NCBI GenBank assembly: GCA_016293495.1
Contig: JAEDED010000020.1
Location: 1 to 41,844 of the forward strand
DNA: 41,844 nucleotides
Source: Treponema sp.
GTDB lineage: Bacteria > Spirochaetota > Spirochaetia > Treponematales > Treponemataceae
Reading direction: 5' to 3'
In this document: in pieces, positions 24,796 through 34,565 of the stretch
Position numbering within the stretch: position 1 is the stretch's first letter
Layout: every line of letters starts with the position of its first letter
Program-made: the position numbers and the translations under genes
The notes under the pieces: model-generated
What the model saw: the letters and a program-made list of their open reading frames with translations, nothing else
Databases searched by the model: none
Told to the model about the DNA's origin: nothing

Positions 24796-24824
24796 AAAGT
24801 ATAGGATTAGACTGTTTTTGTCAA
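24796..24824 (-). promoter_or_regulatory. mgtE promoter
   Basis: Minus-strand TTGACA-N17-TACTTT. A start near 24789 gives a leader of about 220 bases before mgtE. Confidence 0.75.
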
Positions 24825-24867
24825 CCAAAACCAACATTTATTTCTATATTATAAGTGGGCTATAACA

Positions 24868-24896
24868 TTGTATCAACAGGGAATTTTCATTATACT
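24868..24896 (+). promoter_or_regulatory. purL promoter
   Basis: TTGTAT-N17-TATACT ends only 7 bases before the ATG of purL. Transcription would therefore begin at or next to the start codon, and no Shine-Dalgarno sequence precedes it. Confidence 0.6.
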
Positions 24897-24903
24897 GTAG
24901 TCT

Positions 24904-27900
24904 ATGTTCCGTATTTATGTTGAAAGACAGTCTGGTTTCCAGAACGAGGCTGCTCGTATTTTATCTGAAATCAAAGGTTTTTTGGGCATTTCCGGTGTTA
25001 CTGGAGTGCGTTATCTCAATCGCTACGATGTAGAAAATATTTCTGAAGCTGTTTCAAAAGCTGCAGTTCTTCGTATTTTCTCTGAACCACAGAGCGACAC
25101 AGTTATCTACGAAAACGTTGCTGTTAAGCCGTCAGAAACTGCAATTGTCTGGGAATATCTTCCTGGCCAGTACGATCAGCGTTCTGACTCTGCAGAACAG
25201 TGTCTTAAACTTCTTCGTGAAAGTCTTGCAAAGACATGCGAAGTTGGAACTCTTCCTCCACGCGTTCGCTGTGCAAAGATGGTTATCCTTACCGGTAAAA
25301 TCGCAGCCAAAGACGTAAAGAAAATTCAGGACTACCTTATTAACCCTGTAGACTCTCGTCTTGCATCAAAGGAAATTCCAGAAACTCTCGAAATGGTAAC
25401 AGAAACTCCTGCTGACATTCCGACAGTTGAAGGTTTTATCAAATTCAAAAAGCCAGAACTCGAAGCTTATCTTGCACAGATGGGCTTGGCAATGGATCTT
25501 GCTGATATCAAATTCCTTCAGGACTACTTTAAAGAAGAAGGACGCGATCCTACAGAAACAGAAATCCGCGTATTGGATACATACTGGTCTGACCACTGTC
25601 GTCATACAACATTCTTAACAGAATTGAAAGACATTAAGATCGAAAAAGGTCCATACGAAAAACTCTTCAAAAAATCTCTCGATAATTACACAGCTATGCG
25701 CACTGACTTGTATGCAGGCCGCACAGACAAGCCTGTTACTTTGATGGACATGGCAATTATCGGTATGAAATATCTCAAGAAAACTGGCAAGCTCGAAGAC
25801 ATGGAAGTGTCTGAAGAAAACAATGCCTGCTCAGTTTACATTGATGTTCATTACACAACAGACAAAAAAGGTCGTGCAATCGACAAGAATTCTTCAAAGG
25901 CTACAGAACGCTGGCTTTTGATGTTCAAGAACGAAACACACAACCATCCAACAGAAATTGAACCATTTGGTGGCGCTGCAACTTGTATCGGTGGTGCAAT
26001 CCGTGATCCACTTTCAGGACGCTCATGGGTTTACCAGTCAATGCGTATTACAGGTGCTGCAGATCCTACAGTTCCACTTTCTAAAACTCTTAAAGGAAAA
26101 CTTCCACAGCAGAAAATCGTTCGCGAATCTGCTCAGGGATTCGCTTCATACGGAAACCAGATCGGTCTTACAACTGGTCAGGTTCAGGAAATTTATCATC
26201 CGGGCTATGCTGCAAAACGCATGGAACTTGGTGCTGTAATTGCTGCAGCTCCTCTTGATACAGTAATGCGTGAAAGACCGGAACCAGGCGATATCGTAAT
26301 CCTTCTCGGTGGAGGAACAGGTCGCGACGGTATTGGTGGTGCTACAGGATCTTCAAAGGTTCACACAACAAAATCTGTTACAACAGCTGCTGCTGAAGTT
26401 CAGAAAGGTAATGCGGTAGAAGAAAGAAAGATCCAGCGCTTGTTCAGAAACAAAGATGTATCTCTCATGATCCGTCGCTGTAATGACTTCGGTGCCGGTG
26501 GTGTTTCTGTTGCCGTTGGTGAACTTGCACCTGGACTCGACATTAACCTTGATGCAGTTCCAAAGAAATATGAAGGCTTAAACGGAACAGAGCTTGCTAT
26601 TTCTGAATCTCAGGAACGCATGGCTGTAGTTGTAAGACCAAAGCACGTTCAGAAATTCATTAAAGCCGCAGCTGCAGAAAACTTGAATGCAGTTGTTGTT
26701 GCTACAGTTACAGATACAAACCGCCTCGTAATGAAATGGCGTGGAAATACAATTGTTGATATTAACCGCGACTTCCTTGATGCAGCTGGTGCACATCACG
26801 AAGCTAAAGCTGTTATCGAAAGCCCAACAGCTCCAAGCACATCACCACTTGTTAAGCCACTTGATAGCGTTGCAAAGAAAATTACAAAAACTGCAACTGC
26901 TAAAGCTGTAGAAGCAGCATGGCTTGAAAACATGAAAGACCTCGCAGTTTGTTCACAGCGCGGTCTTGGAGAACGCTTCGACGGATCAATCGGTTCATCA
27001 ACAGTTCTCTTCCCATATGGTGGAAAATATCAGTCGACACCAGAAGCTGGTATGGTTGCAAAGATTCCTGTAATCTCACCACGTGAAACTTCTACAGTAA
27101 GTACAATGGCATATGGATTTGACCCACGCGTAAGCCAGTGGTCACCATGGCACGGTGCTCAGATTGCAGTACTTTCATCACTTGCTAAATTAACATGTCT
27201 GGGAACAGATCCTACAACAGCACGCCTTTCATTCCAGGAATTCTTCGGCCGTGCAGTTGATGCAAAGACTTGGGGTTATCCTGCTGCAGCATTGCTCGGT
27301 TCTATCGATGCACAGGTTGCAATGGGAACAGCTTCAATCGGTGGTAAAGACTCAATGTCCGGTACATTCGAAAAAATCAACGTACCACATACATTGGTTT
27401 CTTTCGCTGTTGGTCATGACGAAGTAGAAAATGTTCGCGGCGGTTCATTCAAGAAAGCTGATTCAAACATTTATCTCGTTCAGACTCCATATTCAGAAGA
27501 ACTTGCTCCAGATTTTGATGCATTTACAAAGAACGCAAAAGCTCTTGTTGAATTGAACAAAGCAGGAAAAATCGCAACTATGTATCCAGTTTGTGCCGGC
27601 GGTATTGCAGAAGCTCTTACCAAAATGGCAATGGGTAACAAAATCGGTTGTGAAATTTCATTCATTCCTGCATCAAGCACTGGCGTAAACTTGAAAAAGC
27701 CTGCTGCTAAAACTTCAAAAGCAAAACCTTCAAAAGAAGAAATGCTCGCAATTAAACCAGGAACAGCTGTTGATTTGTTCACACCATTGTACGGAACAAT
27801 CATTGTTGAAACAGATTCTTCAATCGAAAACGATCCACGCTTTGCTTCTGGAACAGTTGCAAAAATTGGTAAGACTGTTAAAGAACCTTCAATCACAGTT

Positions 27901-28947
27901 CTCGGAAAAACAAAAACTTCAACTGCAGTTATCAAACTTGATGCAGCAGAAAAAGCATGGGAAGGAACACTTGCAACAGTATTCCCTCCAGTTTCTAATG
28001 CAAAACCTCAGGAAGCACTTCCTAAGTTCGCAACAGAAATTCACCGCTCTTTGACAGACGCTCAGAAGAATCCTGTATTCAATGCACCTCGTCATCACCC
28101 ACGCGTTTTGATTCCTGTATTCCCTGGAACAAACTGTGAGTTCGATATGGCTCGTGCATTTAACCTTGCAGGCGCTGACACAAATATTTTAGTATTCAGA
28201 AACAACACACCTCAGGCTTTGGCTGACTCACTTGCTGAACTTGAAAAACAGCTTAAGAAAGCTCAGATCTTTGCACTGGCCGGAGGATTCTCGGCTGGTG
28301 ACGAACCTGACGGATCAGGAAAATTTATTGCAAACGTTTTACGTGAAGGACGCATTTCTGAACAGGTAATGACTCTTCTTAAAAAACGCAACGGTCTTGT
28401 ACTCGGTATCTGTAACGGATTCCAGGCATTGATCAAAACAGGACTTGTTCCTTACGGCGAAATCCGCGAACCATCGGCTGACATGCCTACATTGACATTC
28501 AACCAGGTTGGACGTCATATCAGCCGCGTAGTAAGAACGAGAATGGTTTCTGCAATCAGTCCATGGGCACAGAACCCTTCAGTAATTGACTCAAGAATTC
28601 ACCTTATCCCAATATCACACGGAGAAGGACGCATTATCATCAATCCACGTCTTGCAAAAGAATTGTTCGAAAAAGGACAGATCTTTACACAGTACGTAGA
28701 CGAAAAAGGAATTCCTGCAATCACAGAACCGGACAATCCAAACGGATCAATGTTCGCAATCGAAGGAATGACAAGCCCTGACGGACACGTACTTGGAAAG
28801 ATGGGACACAACGAACGTACTGTAGGAACTGGAATGAACGGTTCTTCAATCGATTTGATCAAGAACATTGCAGACGATCCATTGTGTAATCCACATGAAA
28901 ATTCTTGCCAGAACATTTTTGCTGCCGGCGTAAGTTATTTCAAATAA
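24904..28947 (+). CDS. purL: phosphoribosylformylglycinamidine synthase, single-chain PurL
   Basis: 1347 aa; catalyses the fourth step of purine synthesis, FGAR plus Gln to FGAM. Order: N-terminal PurS-like domain (1-170), linker, then the two AIR-synthase-like ATP-binding halves (FKNETHNHPTEIEPFGGAAT, GAIRDPLSGRSWVYQSMRIT; second half ASIGGKDSMSGTFEK). Last comes a class I glutaminase, PVFPGTNCEFDMARAF, VLGICNGFQALIKTG with the nucleophile Cys near 1170, and ISHGEGR. The arrangement resembles the clade-II single-chain form seen in clostridia rather than the three-subunit PurSQL. A Lys-rich insert (KKPAAKTSKAKPSKEE) occurs near residue 940. It is predicted to be translated from a leaderless mRNA. 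Confidence 0.94.
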   Translation: MFRIYVERQSGFQNEAARILSEIKGFLGISGVTGVRYLNRYDVENISEAVSKAAVLRIFSEPQSDTVIYENVAVKPSETAIVWEYLPGQYDQRSDSAEQCLKLLRESLAKTCEVGTLPPRVRCAKMVILTGKIAAKDVKKIQDYLINPVDSRLASKEIPETLEMVTETPADIPTVEGFIKFKKPELEAYLAQMGLAMDLADIKFLQDYFKEEGRDPTETEIRVLDTYWSDHCRHTTFLTELKDIKIEKGPYEKLFKKSLDNYTAMRTDLYAGRTDKPVTLMDMAIIGMKYLKKTGKLEDMEVSEENNACSVYIDVHYTTDKKGRAIDKNSSKATERWLLMFKNETHNHPTEIEPFGGAATCIGGAIRDPLSGRSWVYQSMRITGAADPTVPLSKTLKGKLPQQKIVRESAQGFASYGNQIGLTTGQVQEIYHPGYAAKRMELGAVIAAAPLDTVMRERPEPGDIVILLGGGTGRDGIGGATGSSKVHTTKSVTTAAAEVQKGNAVEERKIQRLFRNKDVSLMIRRCNDFGAGGVSVAVGELAPGLDINLDAVPKKYEGLNGTELAISESQERMAVVVRPKHVQKFIKAAAAENLNAVVVATVTDTNRLVMKWRGNTIVDINRDFLDAAGAHHEAKAVIESPTAPSTSPLVKPLDSVAKKITKTATAKAVEAAWLENMKDLAVCSQRGLGERFDGSIGSSTVLFPYGGKYQSTPEAGMVAKIPVISPRETSTVSTMAYGFDPRVSQWSPWHGAQIAVLSSLAKLTCLGTDPTTARLSFQEFFGRAVDAKTWGYPAAALLGSIDAQVAMGTASIGGKDSMSGTFEKINVPHTLVSFAVGHDEVENVRGGSFKKADSNIYLVQTPYSEELAPDFDAFTKNAKALVELNKAGKIATMYPVCAGGIAEALTKMAMGNKIGCEISFIPASSTGVNLKKPAAKTSKAKPSKEEMLAIKPGTAVDLFTPLYGTIIVETDSSIENDPRFASGTVAKIGKTVKEPSITVLGKTKTSTAVIKLDAAEKAWEGTLATVFPPVSNAKPQEALPKFATEIHRSLTDAQKNPVFNAPRHHPRVLIPVFPGTNCEFDMARAFNLAGADTNILVFRNNTPQALADSLAELEKQLKKAQIFALAGGFSAGDEPDGSGKFIANVLREGRISEQVMTLLKKRNGLVLGICNGFQALIKTGLVPYGEIREPSADMPTLTFNQVGRHISRVVRTRMVSAISPWAQNPSVIDSRIHLIPISHGEGRIIINPRLAKELFEKGQIFTQYVDEKGIPAITEPDNPNGSMFAIEGMTSPDGHVLGKMGHNERTVGTGMNGSSIDLIKNIADDPLCNPHENSCQNIFAAGVSYFK

Positions 28948-28978
28948 TGTTTGAGAATTGAAAAGGGAAAGTTAAAAA

Positions 28979-30013
28979 ATGAAAAAGTTTTTATTGATTT
29001 GCACAGTATTAATGACACTTGTTTTGGCTTCATGTTCAAAACCGCTTGAAGGAAAAAATGAATATGGCTGGTACACAAACTTCAATGAATGTCTGGACCA
29101 GGCAAAAAAGGAAAATAAAAAAATTATCCACATTATTTCCCAGGATGAAAATGATACAGTAAGTGCCGGTCTTAAAGAACGAATTTTCTATACTCCGGAA
29201 TTTGCGAACGCATTCGGAGACGATTTCTTGTTCTGTGAAACTGATATTTCACTTTCTCTTTTCAAAGCAGCAAAACCTGGAAAGGATGCTGACAGCGAAA
29301 CAAAGAAGAATGCAAAGAAGTTCGAAAGAATTCTCGAAGACAGAATGCGTGTCGTAACAACTTTTGGAATCGAGAATACACCGACTTTGTATCTTGTAAC
29401 AAAGGAAGGTTATGTAATCAAAGATTTCAGATACCTTCCTCTTGCAACAGTTGAAGACTTTTACGTAATGCTTGATGAATACAGAGCAGAAATCAATGAA
29501 AGACAGAATATGATTGAAAATGTTCGTACGTCAAAAGGTATTGAAAGAGTTTTTGCAATTGATGAATTGTACGAAAGCACACCGGTTACTTTCCGTTACA
29601 TGCTTACTGACTTGATGCGAGAAGTTGAAAAAATCGACAGTAAAAACGAATCAGGTCTTGTCGGAAAATTCGTAATGGGAATTGCAACTTCAGAAGTAAT
29701 GGATGCATATATGGCCCGCGAGCCAGAAAAGATTCTCGGCATTTACGAGGAATGTGCAAAGCATCCGATGCTTAATCCTGAACAGAAACAGCAGACATAC
29801 TTTGCAGCTGCTCATGTAATCGGAACAAACACTCCGACTCCAGAGCAGACATTACAGATGATTGAATATCTTGAAAAAGCAATCGCTGCAAAACCTGAAT
29901 CAGAAATTGCAGATCGCTGCCGAATGAACCTCGAACAGGTAAAAGAATTTAAAGGCCGTCAGGATGCAGCTGAAGCAAGAAAGAAAGCAGAAGCTGAAGC
30001 AGCTGATAAATAA
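28979..30013 (+). CDS. thioredoxin-fold lipoprotein, 344 aa
   Basis: The signal peptide ends LVLASC (lipid Cys near residue 19). Residues about 30-165 resemble a thioredoxin-like domain: YTNFNECLDQAKKENKKIIH at the N-terminus and FGIENTPTLYLVTKEGYVIK, which has the cis-Pro loop. The CxxC redox pair is absent, so it is not a standard oxidoreductase. The rest is helical, TPR-like (EPEKILGIYEECAKHPMLNP, TLQMIEYLEKAIAAKPESEI), with an Ala/Glu/Lys-rich end. It starts 31 bases after purL, but a functional link is unlikely. Confidence 0.75.
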   Translation: MKKFLLICTVLMTLVLASCSKPLEGKNEYGWYTNFNECLDQAKKENKKIIHIISQDENDTVSAGLKERIFYTPEFANAFGDDFLFCETDISLSLFKAAKPGKDADSETKKNAKKFERILEDRMRVVTTFGIENTPTLYLVTKEGYVIKDFRYLPLATVEDFYVMLDEYRAEINERQNMIENVRTSKGIERVFAIDELYESTPVTFRYMLTDLMREVEKIDSKNESGLVGKFVMGIATSEVMDAYMAREPEKILGIYEECAKHPMLNPEQKQQTYFAAAHVIGTNTPTPEQTLQMIEYLEKAIAAKPESEIADRCRMNLEQVKEFKGRQDAAEARKKAEAEAADK

Positions 30014-30064
30014 TTTAAGATATAAAATTAATTCATAGCACTGACTAAGCTGCAGCTGTATTAA

Positions 30065-31054
30065 TTAGAATGATACAACTGCAGAAAGCTGAAAGTCAAA
30101 ATAACGAGTAGCGGATCCGGAAACGGGTCCGTTATTTTTAAACGTTCCGTTGTATGAACTTGAAGTGTAGTCGTTACCTTTGAGTTCACCGGTTATCATT
30201 CCGTCTGCAAGAATTTTAATTCCGCAATGCTGGTTAAAATTAAATTGTATAAAGGCAGAAGCTCTGTAAGCAGAGAAAAATCCCTGTCCGATATCAATGT
30301 AGTATACGCTTTTTGCTACGTGAGAATCTCTTGAAAAAATGTAAACCCACGGAGAAATTTCTGCGCTTATTCCAAACTTCCACATATTGTCTGGTGTTGT
30401 ATATTTTACGTCAAAGCCAAACCATGTGTAATAATCGTAACGTTCAAGTTTGATTACTTCGCCGGACAGTTGAGTGACAGTTCTGTGTTCAGTATCGTCG
30501 TATGAAAAGTAGGAACACATAACTCCATTTTTTCCATATCCGTAATATGTAGTTCCGTTGTTTGCAGTCAATGTATAAGTTTCGTATGAGAATGCAATTG
30601 ATGGAGAAAGAGTAAGACCTTTTGCAGGTTTAAAATCGTAAAGTGCTTTTGCGTCAACATTAAAGCCTTGAACAAAATTAAGCTCGTGTTCTGAATAATT
30701 TGTCTTTATTGAAGTGTTTCCTGTTTTATAACCGGCATCCTGCATCCAGTCAGAGTCATCCATTGTACCTGAGTTGTTTTGAAGAATTCCTTTAAAATTT
30801 CCTGCAAGATGAAAATCCAAAAAACGAACATCAGCATTAAAACCAGCATATACTTGATTCTTAAGATTCCAGTTGAGAAGGCTTAATTGATATTCTTCAC
30901 CGGTCTGTGAGTTTTTTCCGTAAACATATTCGTTCAGTAAAGCATTTCGTACACCACAGTATGGTTCGATTTCAAAATCCCATTCATTGTTGAGAGAAAA
31001 AGATGGAGCTGATAAAAGCAATGAAGTGATTGCAGAAATTAAAATCTTTTTCAA
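30065..31054 (-). CDS. omptin-like outer-membrane protease
   Basis: 329 aa with a signal peptide (ILISAITSLLLSAPSFS) and repeated amphipathic strands ending in aromatic FQLSAVVSF, as in a 10-strand barrel. GTMDDSDWMQDAG aligns with the omptin MVDxDWM motif, giving D100 and D102 for OmpT D83 and D85. SRDSHVAKS supplies D243 and H245 for OmpT D210 and H212. LNEYVYG, LSLLNWNLKN and HELNFVQGFNVDAKALYDF also follow the omptin pattern. The family is best known from enterobacteria (OmpT, Pla, IcsP). Recognition is by motif and spacing, and all four catalytic residues are present. Confidence 0.75.
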   Translation of the reverse strand: MKKILISAITSLLLSAPSFSLNNEWDFEIEPYCGVRNALLNEYVYGKNSQTGEEYQLSLLNWNLKNQVYAGFNADVRFLDFHLAGNFKGILQNNSGTMDDSDWMQDAGYKTGNTSIKTNYSEHELNFVQGFNVDAKALYDFKPAKGLTLSPSIAFSYETYTLTANNGTTYYGYGKNGVMCSYFSYDDTEHRTVTQLSGEVIKLERYDYYTWFGFDVKYTTPDNMWKFGISAEISPWVYIFSRDSHVAKSVYYIDIGQGFFSAYRASAFIQFNFNQHCGIKILADGMITGELKGNDYTSSSYNGTFKNNGPVSGSATRYFDFQLSAVVSF

Positions 31055-31068
31055 AATTAAACACCGTG

Positions 31069-31836
31069 TTATTTTGCCTGTTCCTCAGCTGGAGCAAGTG
31101 GATCAGCTCCGAAAATTTTTGCAAGCTGTTTTCGTGTTGAATCCATATCTTTCTGATAAGGAGCATTGAATGTCATAACTTCATTTGTTTTTGGATGAGT
31201 AAATGAAATCTGATAAGCGTGAAGGGCGAGACGGTTAAGTAAAGGGCGTTCTTCGTATGTGTCACCGTTGTAGCGTTTTTTGATTTCGCTTAAACGGATT
31301 GGTTTCTGGTTTCCAGAATAGAGTGGGTCACAGACAATGCAGAATTTGTTTTCCGCAAGGTGGACACGAATCTGATGAGTGCGTCCTGTTAACGGACGGG
31401 CTTCGATCCAGGTGTAAGGGCCGCAGATTCCGATTACTTTAAAATCTGTAACTGATTTTTTGCCCTGACGTTTGTTAACGACAGTGCGATGTCTTGCATC
31501 TCCGTCCGGAAGCAGCGGCAGGTCAACATGAAGGTCAGTCCACAAAGGGCGGCCGTTGATAAGACAATGGTAAACCTTTTTTACTTCGCGGTTCTGGAAC
31601 TGAAGCGAAAGGTTTTTGTGAGCTTCTTCGTTTCGTGCGTAAACAACAAGTCCGGATGTATCTTTATCGATTCTGTGAACTGCAAACAGGCGCCCGAATT
31701 CTTGCTGTGCAAGAAGATCAAGGCGTGGCGCATTAGGATCGTAGCGGTCAGCTGCAATCAAAAGACCTGAGCGTTTGTTTAAAATTACGATGTCATCGTC
31801 AGAATAAATAACTGAATAATCTGGATTGTTTTTCAT
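31069..31836 (-). CDS. RluA-family pseudouridine synthase
   Basis: 255 aa. The catalytic motif FAVHRIDKDTSGLVVYARNE contains the essential Asp. YHCLINGRP, EARPLTGRTHQIRVHLAE and CIVCDPLYSG are further family motifs. It isomerises uridine to pseudouridine in 23S rRNA or tRNA; without an N-terminal S4 domain it is close to the short RluA/TruC-like forms. It lies 15 bases upstream of the omptin-like gene on the same strand, so the two may be co-transcribed. Confidence 0.9.
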   Translation of the reverse strand: MKNNPDYSVIYSDDDIVILNKRSGLLIAADRYDPNAPRLDLLAQQEFGRLFAVHRIDKDTSGLVVYARNEEAHKNLSLQFQNREVKKVYHCLINGRPLWTDLHVDLPLLPDGDARHRTVVNKRQGKKSVTDFKVIGICGPYTWIEARPLTGRTHQIRVHLAENKFCIVCDPLYSGNQKPIRLSEIKKRYNGDTYEERPLLNRLALHAYQISFTHPKTNEVMTFNAPYQKDMDSTRKQLAKIFGADPLAPAEEQAK

Positions 31837-31863
31837 AATTGAGATTATACAGAAATTGCAGTT

Positions 31864-33142
31864 TTATTGGTAGATTGACGGGGAAATTTTAAGGAAATCA
31901 ATAAGGTCCGGTTTGCCTTCTGGTGTATTCTCTTTGTCGAGAGGATTTTTGCCTTCGGAAATATTTTTTACATTCTGTTTTCTTACTGCGCGAAGAAGAA
32001 TGTTTTTTTGGAGTGTGACTCATGTCGATAAATTCCATAACGTCAACTTTGTACCCGCATCTTTCAAGGTAATCTGCGCGAAGTGAATCTGTAAGCAGTG
32101 CAGAAACTCTTTCGCGTAAAAGTCCGTGCTTGAAAACAGGAGCAAGAACGTTTGCTTCGCTTTCTGAAAGCAGTTTTTTATTTTTTTCAAGCTGCTGGTT
32201 TATTTCGTGCTGACAGCATGGAACGCTAAGAATTGCCTTTGCGTTTTTTTCTACTGCATATTTTAATGCGTAATCAGTTGCAGTGTCGCAGGCGTGAAGT
32301 GTGATTATAATGTCAGGATTGTTTTCCGGTTCTGAATCGGAATATTCTGCAATGTCACCGGTTTTGAAAATCAGTCCTTCGCAGCCGAAATCTTTTGCAA
32401 GTTTGTTGCAGTGTTCGATTACATCTTTCTTTAAGTCCAGCCCTACAATGCGGCAGTCAATTTTTTTAATCTGTGTCAGAAAATAGTGAACTGCAAAAGT
32501 GAGATAACTTTTTCCGCAGCCGAAGTCTGCAATCTTAAGCGGATGGCTTTCTGATTTTTTCTGTTCCATCACTGACGGAAGAATGTCATCAATGTATTCG
32601 AGAAATCTGTTTATCTGTTTAAATTTGTCGTATCGGGAATTTATAACTTTGCCCTCAGGAGTCATAATTCCAAGGCTTATCAAAAACAGAACAGGAGTTC
32701 CTTCGGCGATGATGTAATTTTTGATTTTGTTATGACCTGAAGATTGTGGAATAACTCCATTGGCAAACTGTGAACGGGAATTACTGTTGTCCTGCTTTGA
32801 AAAATACTTTGAGTTTCTTGCATTATCGGATTCTGAATTATTTGATTTCTGTGAAACTTGATTGAGAGAAATTTTACGTTCGATTTTTGAAATCTTTCCT
32901 TTATTGTTTGCGAGAATTGTTACTTCTCTGTCGTCGTATCGTTTGATGCAGTTTTTGAAGGTTGTGCCTGCGTGCTGGTCAATAAAATCGTTAAGTTCTG
33001 ATTCTGAAAATGTTTTGTGAAAAGCCTGAGTGTCGGTAAAAAATTCTGCAAAGAATGACTGACCGGTGCTTGAAGAGTTTGTCTTTATCCGGATTTTCTT
33101 GTATGGTTTACCTAAGAGGTTTTCGACTTCTGATGATGGCTT
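31864..33142 (-). pseudogene. class I SAM-dependent methyltransferase, frameshifted and without a start codon
   Basis: Coding sequence is continuous from about 33142: NSSSTGQSFFAEFFTDTQAF, NYIIAEGTPVLFLISLGIMT, IADFGCGKSYLTFAVHYFLT (motif I), IIITLHACDTATDYALKYAV and LSVPCCQHEINQQLE. This pattern fits a C-terminal RNA-type methyltransferase. No ATG, GTG or TTG occurs in the first 150 codons, and the frame is closed upstream by TAA. Near the end, after FIDMSHTPK, a run of seven A shifts the frame. With six A it would continue NILLRAVRKQNVKNISEGK, closing at 31864. As it stands the tail is scrambled to 31898. The gene is decaying, or phase-variable at the A-run, or two errors are present. Confidence 0.75.
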
Positions 33143-33186
33143 TTAAAATGTGACAGAAATTAACATAAATTCATTTTGCCGATATT

Positions 33187-34488
33187 ATGAAGAAATTGCA
33201 AGGAATGGAAAAGAATTTGAAACGAATTATTTGTTTTCTTCTATTAATAAGTGTGTTTTCTCTATCTTTTTTTGCGCAGGAATCTGACAAGCAAGGGGAA
33301 CTGAAATACGCGCCGCGAGTAAGCGATTACTTTATTGCCTTTGGTGAAGAAGCGTTTATCGAACTGTTCGGTGCAACCTTTGTTAATTTAAAATCTCCGA
33401 AGCCTCAGGGCATTAATTTTGAAAGCATAATCTACAGCATTACAAAACAACCATACGTGTGGGACAAGACAAAATTCCTTCAAAATCAAATTGTTCATCC
33501 GTATGCCGGTAATTTATTTTTCAACGCAGCTCGTGCAAACAACCTCGACTTCTGGACAGCGGCCGCATACACAGTCTGGGGTGCCTGGAGCTGGGAAAAT
33601 ATTTATCAGAACTCAGTAACATCTTACAACGATTTGATTACAACCACAGCTGCAGGTATTATTACCGGCGAAACATTCCATCGCCTTGCATACGCAGCAG
33701 GCGCAATCTGGGAACCTCTTATCTGGTTAGTAAGCCCTGTTGACGGAATTAACAGACTCCTTCGTGGAGAAAGATACCGTCACTGCGCCCCTGAAGACTT
33801 AGAAGTGATTTATGCTGCAGAATTTTTTACAGCCTTTTGTGCCGCAGAAAAATTTACAGGTAAGACGACTGAGTTTTTGCCGCTTGCAGAATTCCATCCG
33901 TACATCGTTTATCAAAATCCTTTTGGTCACAAAACAAAAGAACCGTTCGACCAGTTTTCACTCGATGCAATGTTGATGACAAAATTTAACGAGACGATGG
34001 GCTATGTAGAAATTGACGGCGCACTTTATTCCTGGCCATTTTTCTGTAACACAGATTTACCGGCGAGTATCGGAATCAATTTTAATTACAAAGTTAATTA
34101 TTTTGACAGATTGAATTATTCAACAAACGCAGTCGGCGTTTGTTGAAGACAGCAGGTTCCGTTTGATGATTCGGGTAAAAATTATTTCTGGTGGAATGCC
34201 GAAGCTGATTTTATTTTTCTTGAAACAAGCAAAATTGATAACGTAAATTATTACAATGTCGGTCCTGAAGCAAAACTTGAAATCGGTCTTGAAACGGAAC
34301 GCGTCGCAGTTCGCGCATCAAGTGAGTTTGATTACGTTTTCCCGCAGAATGTCTGGCATAACAAAGATTGTGTTTCGGTAGATTTTAAAATTCTGAGCTG
34401 GCTTTGTGTCGGGGTTGAGGATATGCTGATTTGTACTGAAGGTGATGTCAGGAATTTTACCAGTGTTGGTGTTAAGGTTAGGAAGTAA
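33187..34488 (+). pseudogene. DUF3943-like secreted protein split by an in-frame TGA
   Basis: A 433-codon frame is interrupted once, by TGA at 34144-34146. The first part (319 aa) has a signal peptide (IICFLLLISVFSLSFFAQ), then NPYV-like QNQIVHPYAGNLFFNAARAN, a WSWENIYQNS helix and GETFHRLAYAAG, which fits DUF3943. The second part continues without frame change (DDSGKNYFWWNAEADFIFLE, PEAKLEIGLETERVAVRASS) and ends in strand-like VGVKVRK, as in an outer-membrane barrel. TGG or CGA to TGA would explain it. Translation may give a truncated product or, with readthrough, the full barrel. No ribosome binding site is obvious at 33187. Confidence 0.7.
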
Positions 34489-34527
34489 TAATTTTTTCAA
34501 AATACCACGAAAAAAATAAAAGTAATC

Positions 34528-34565
34528 GGTATCTATATGTGGTAAAAATTAACACGAGAGGTACC
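34528..34565. repeat. GGTATC-ended repeat, copy 1
   Basis: GGTATCTATA at one end and GAGAGGTACC at the other enclose an AATTAACA core. The same ends and core occur, in reverse orientation, at 38742-38778. This copy abuts the truncated transposase gene. Confidence 0.45.

Noticed and set aside
24610..24824. M-box (ykoK) or mgtA-type Mg2+ riboswitch upstream of mgtE
   Set aside because: The conserved M-box blocks are not seen; only one simple hairpin and a short ORF are present.
34144..34146. TGA as selenocysteine or tryptophan
   Set aside because: Several intact genes here end in TGA (for example 7266-7268 and 14040-14042), so it is a stop. No selenoprotein family or SECIS-like hairpin was recognised at this site, so a nonsense mutation is simpler.
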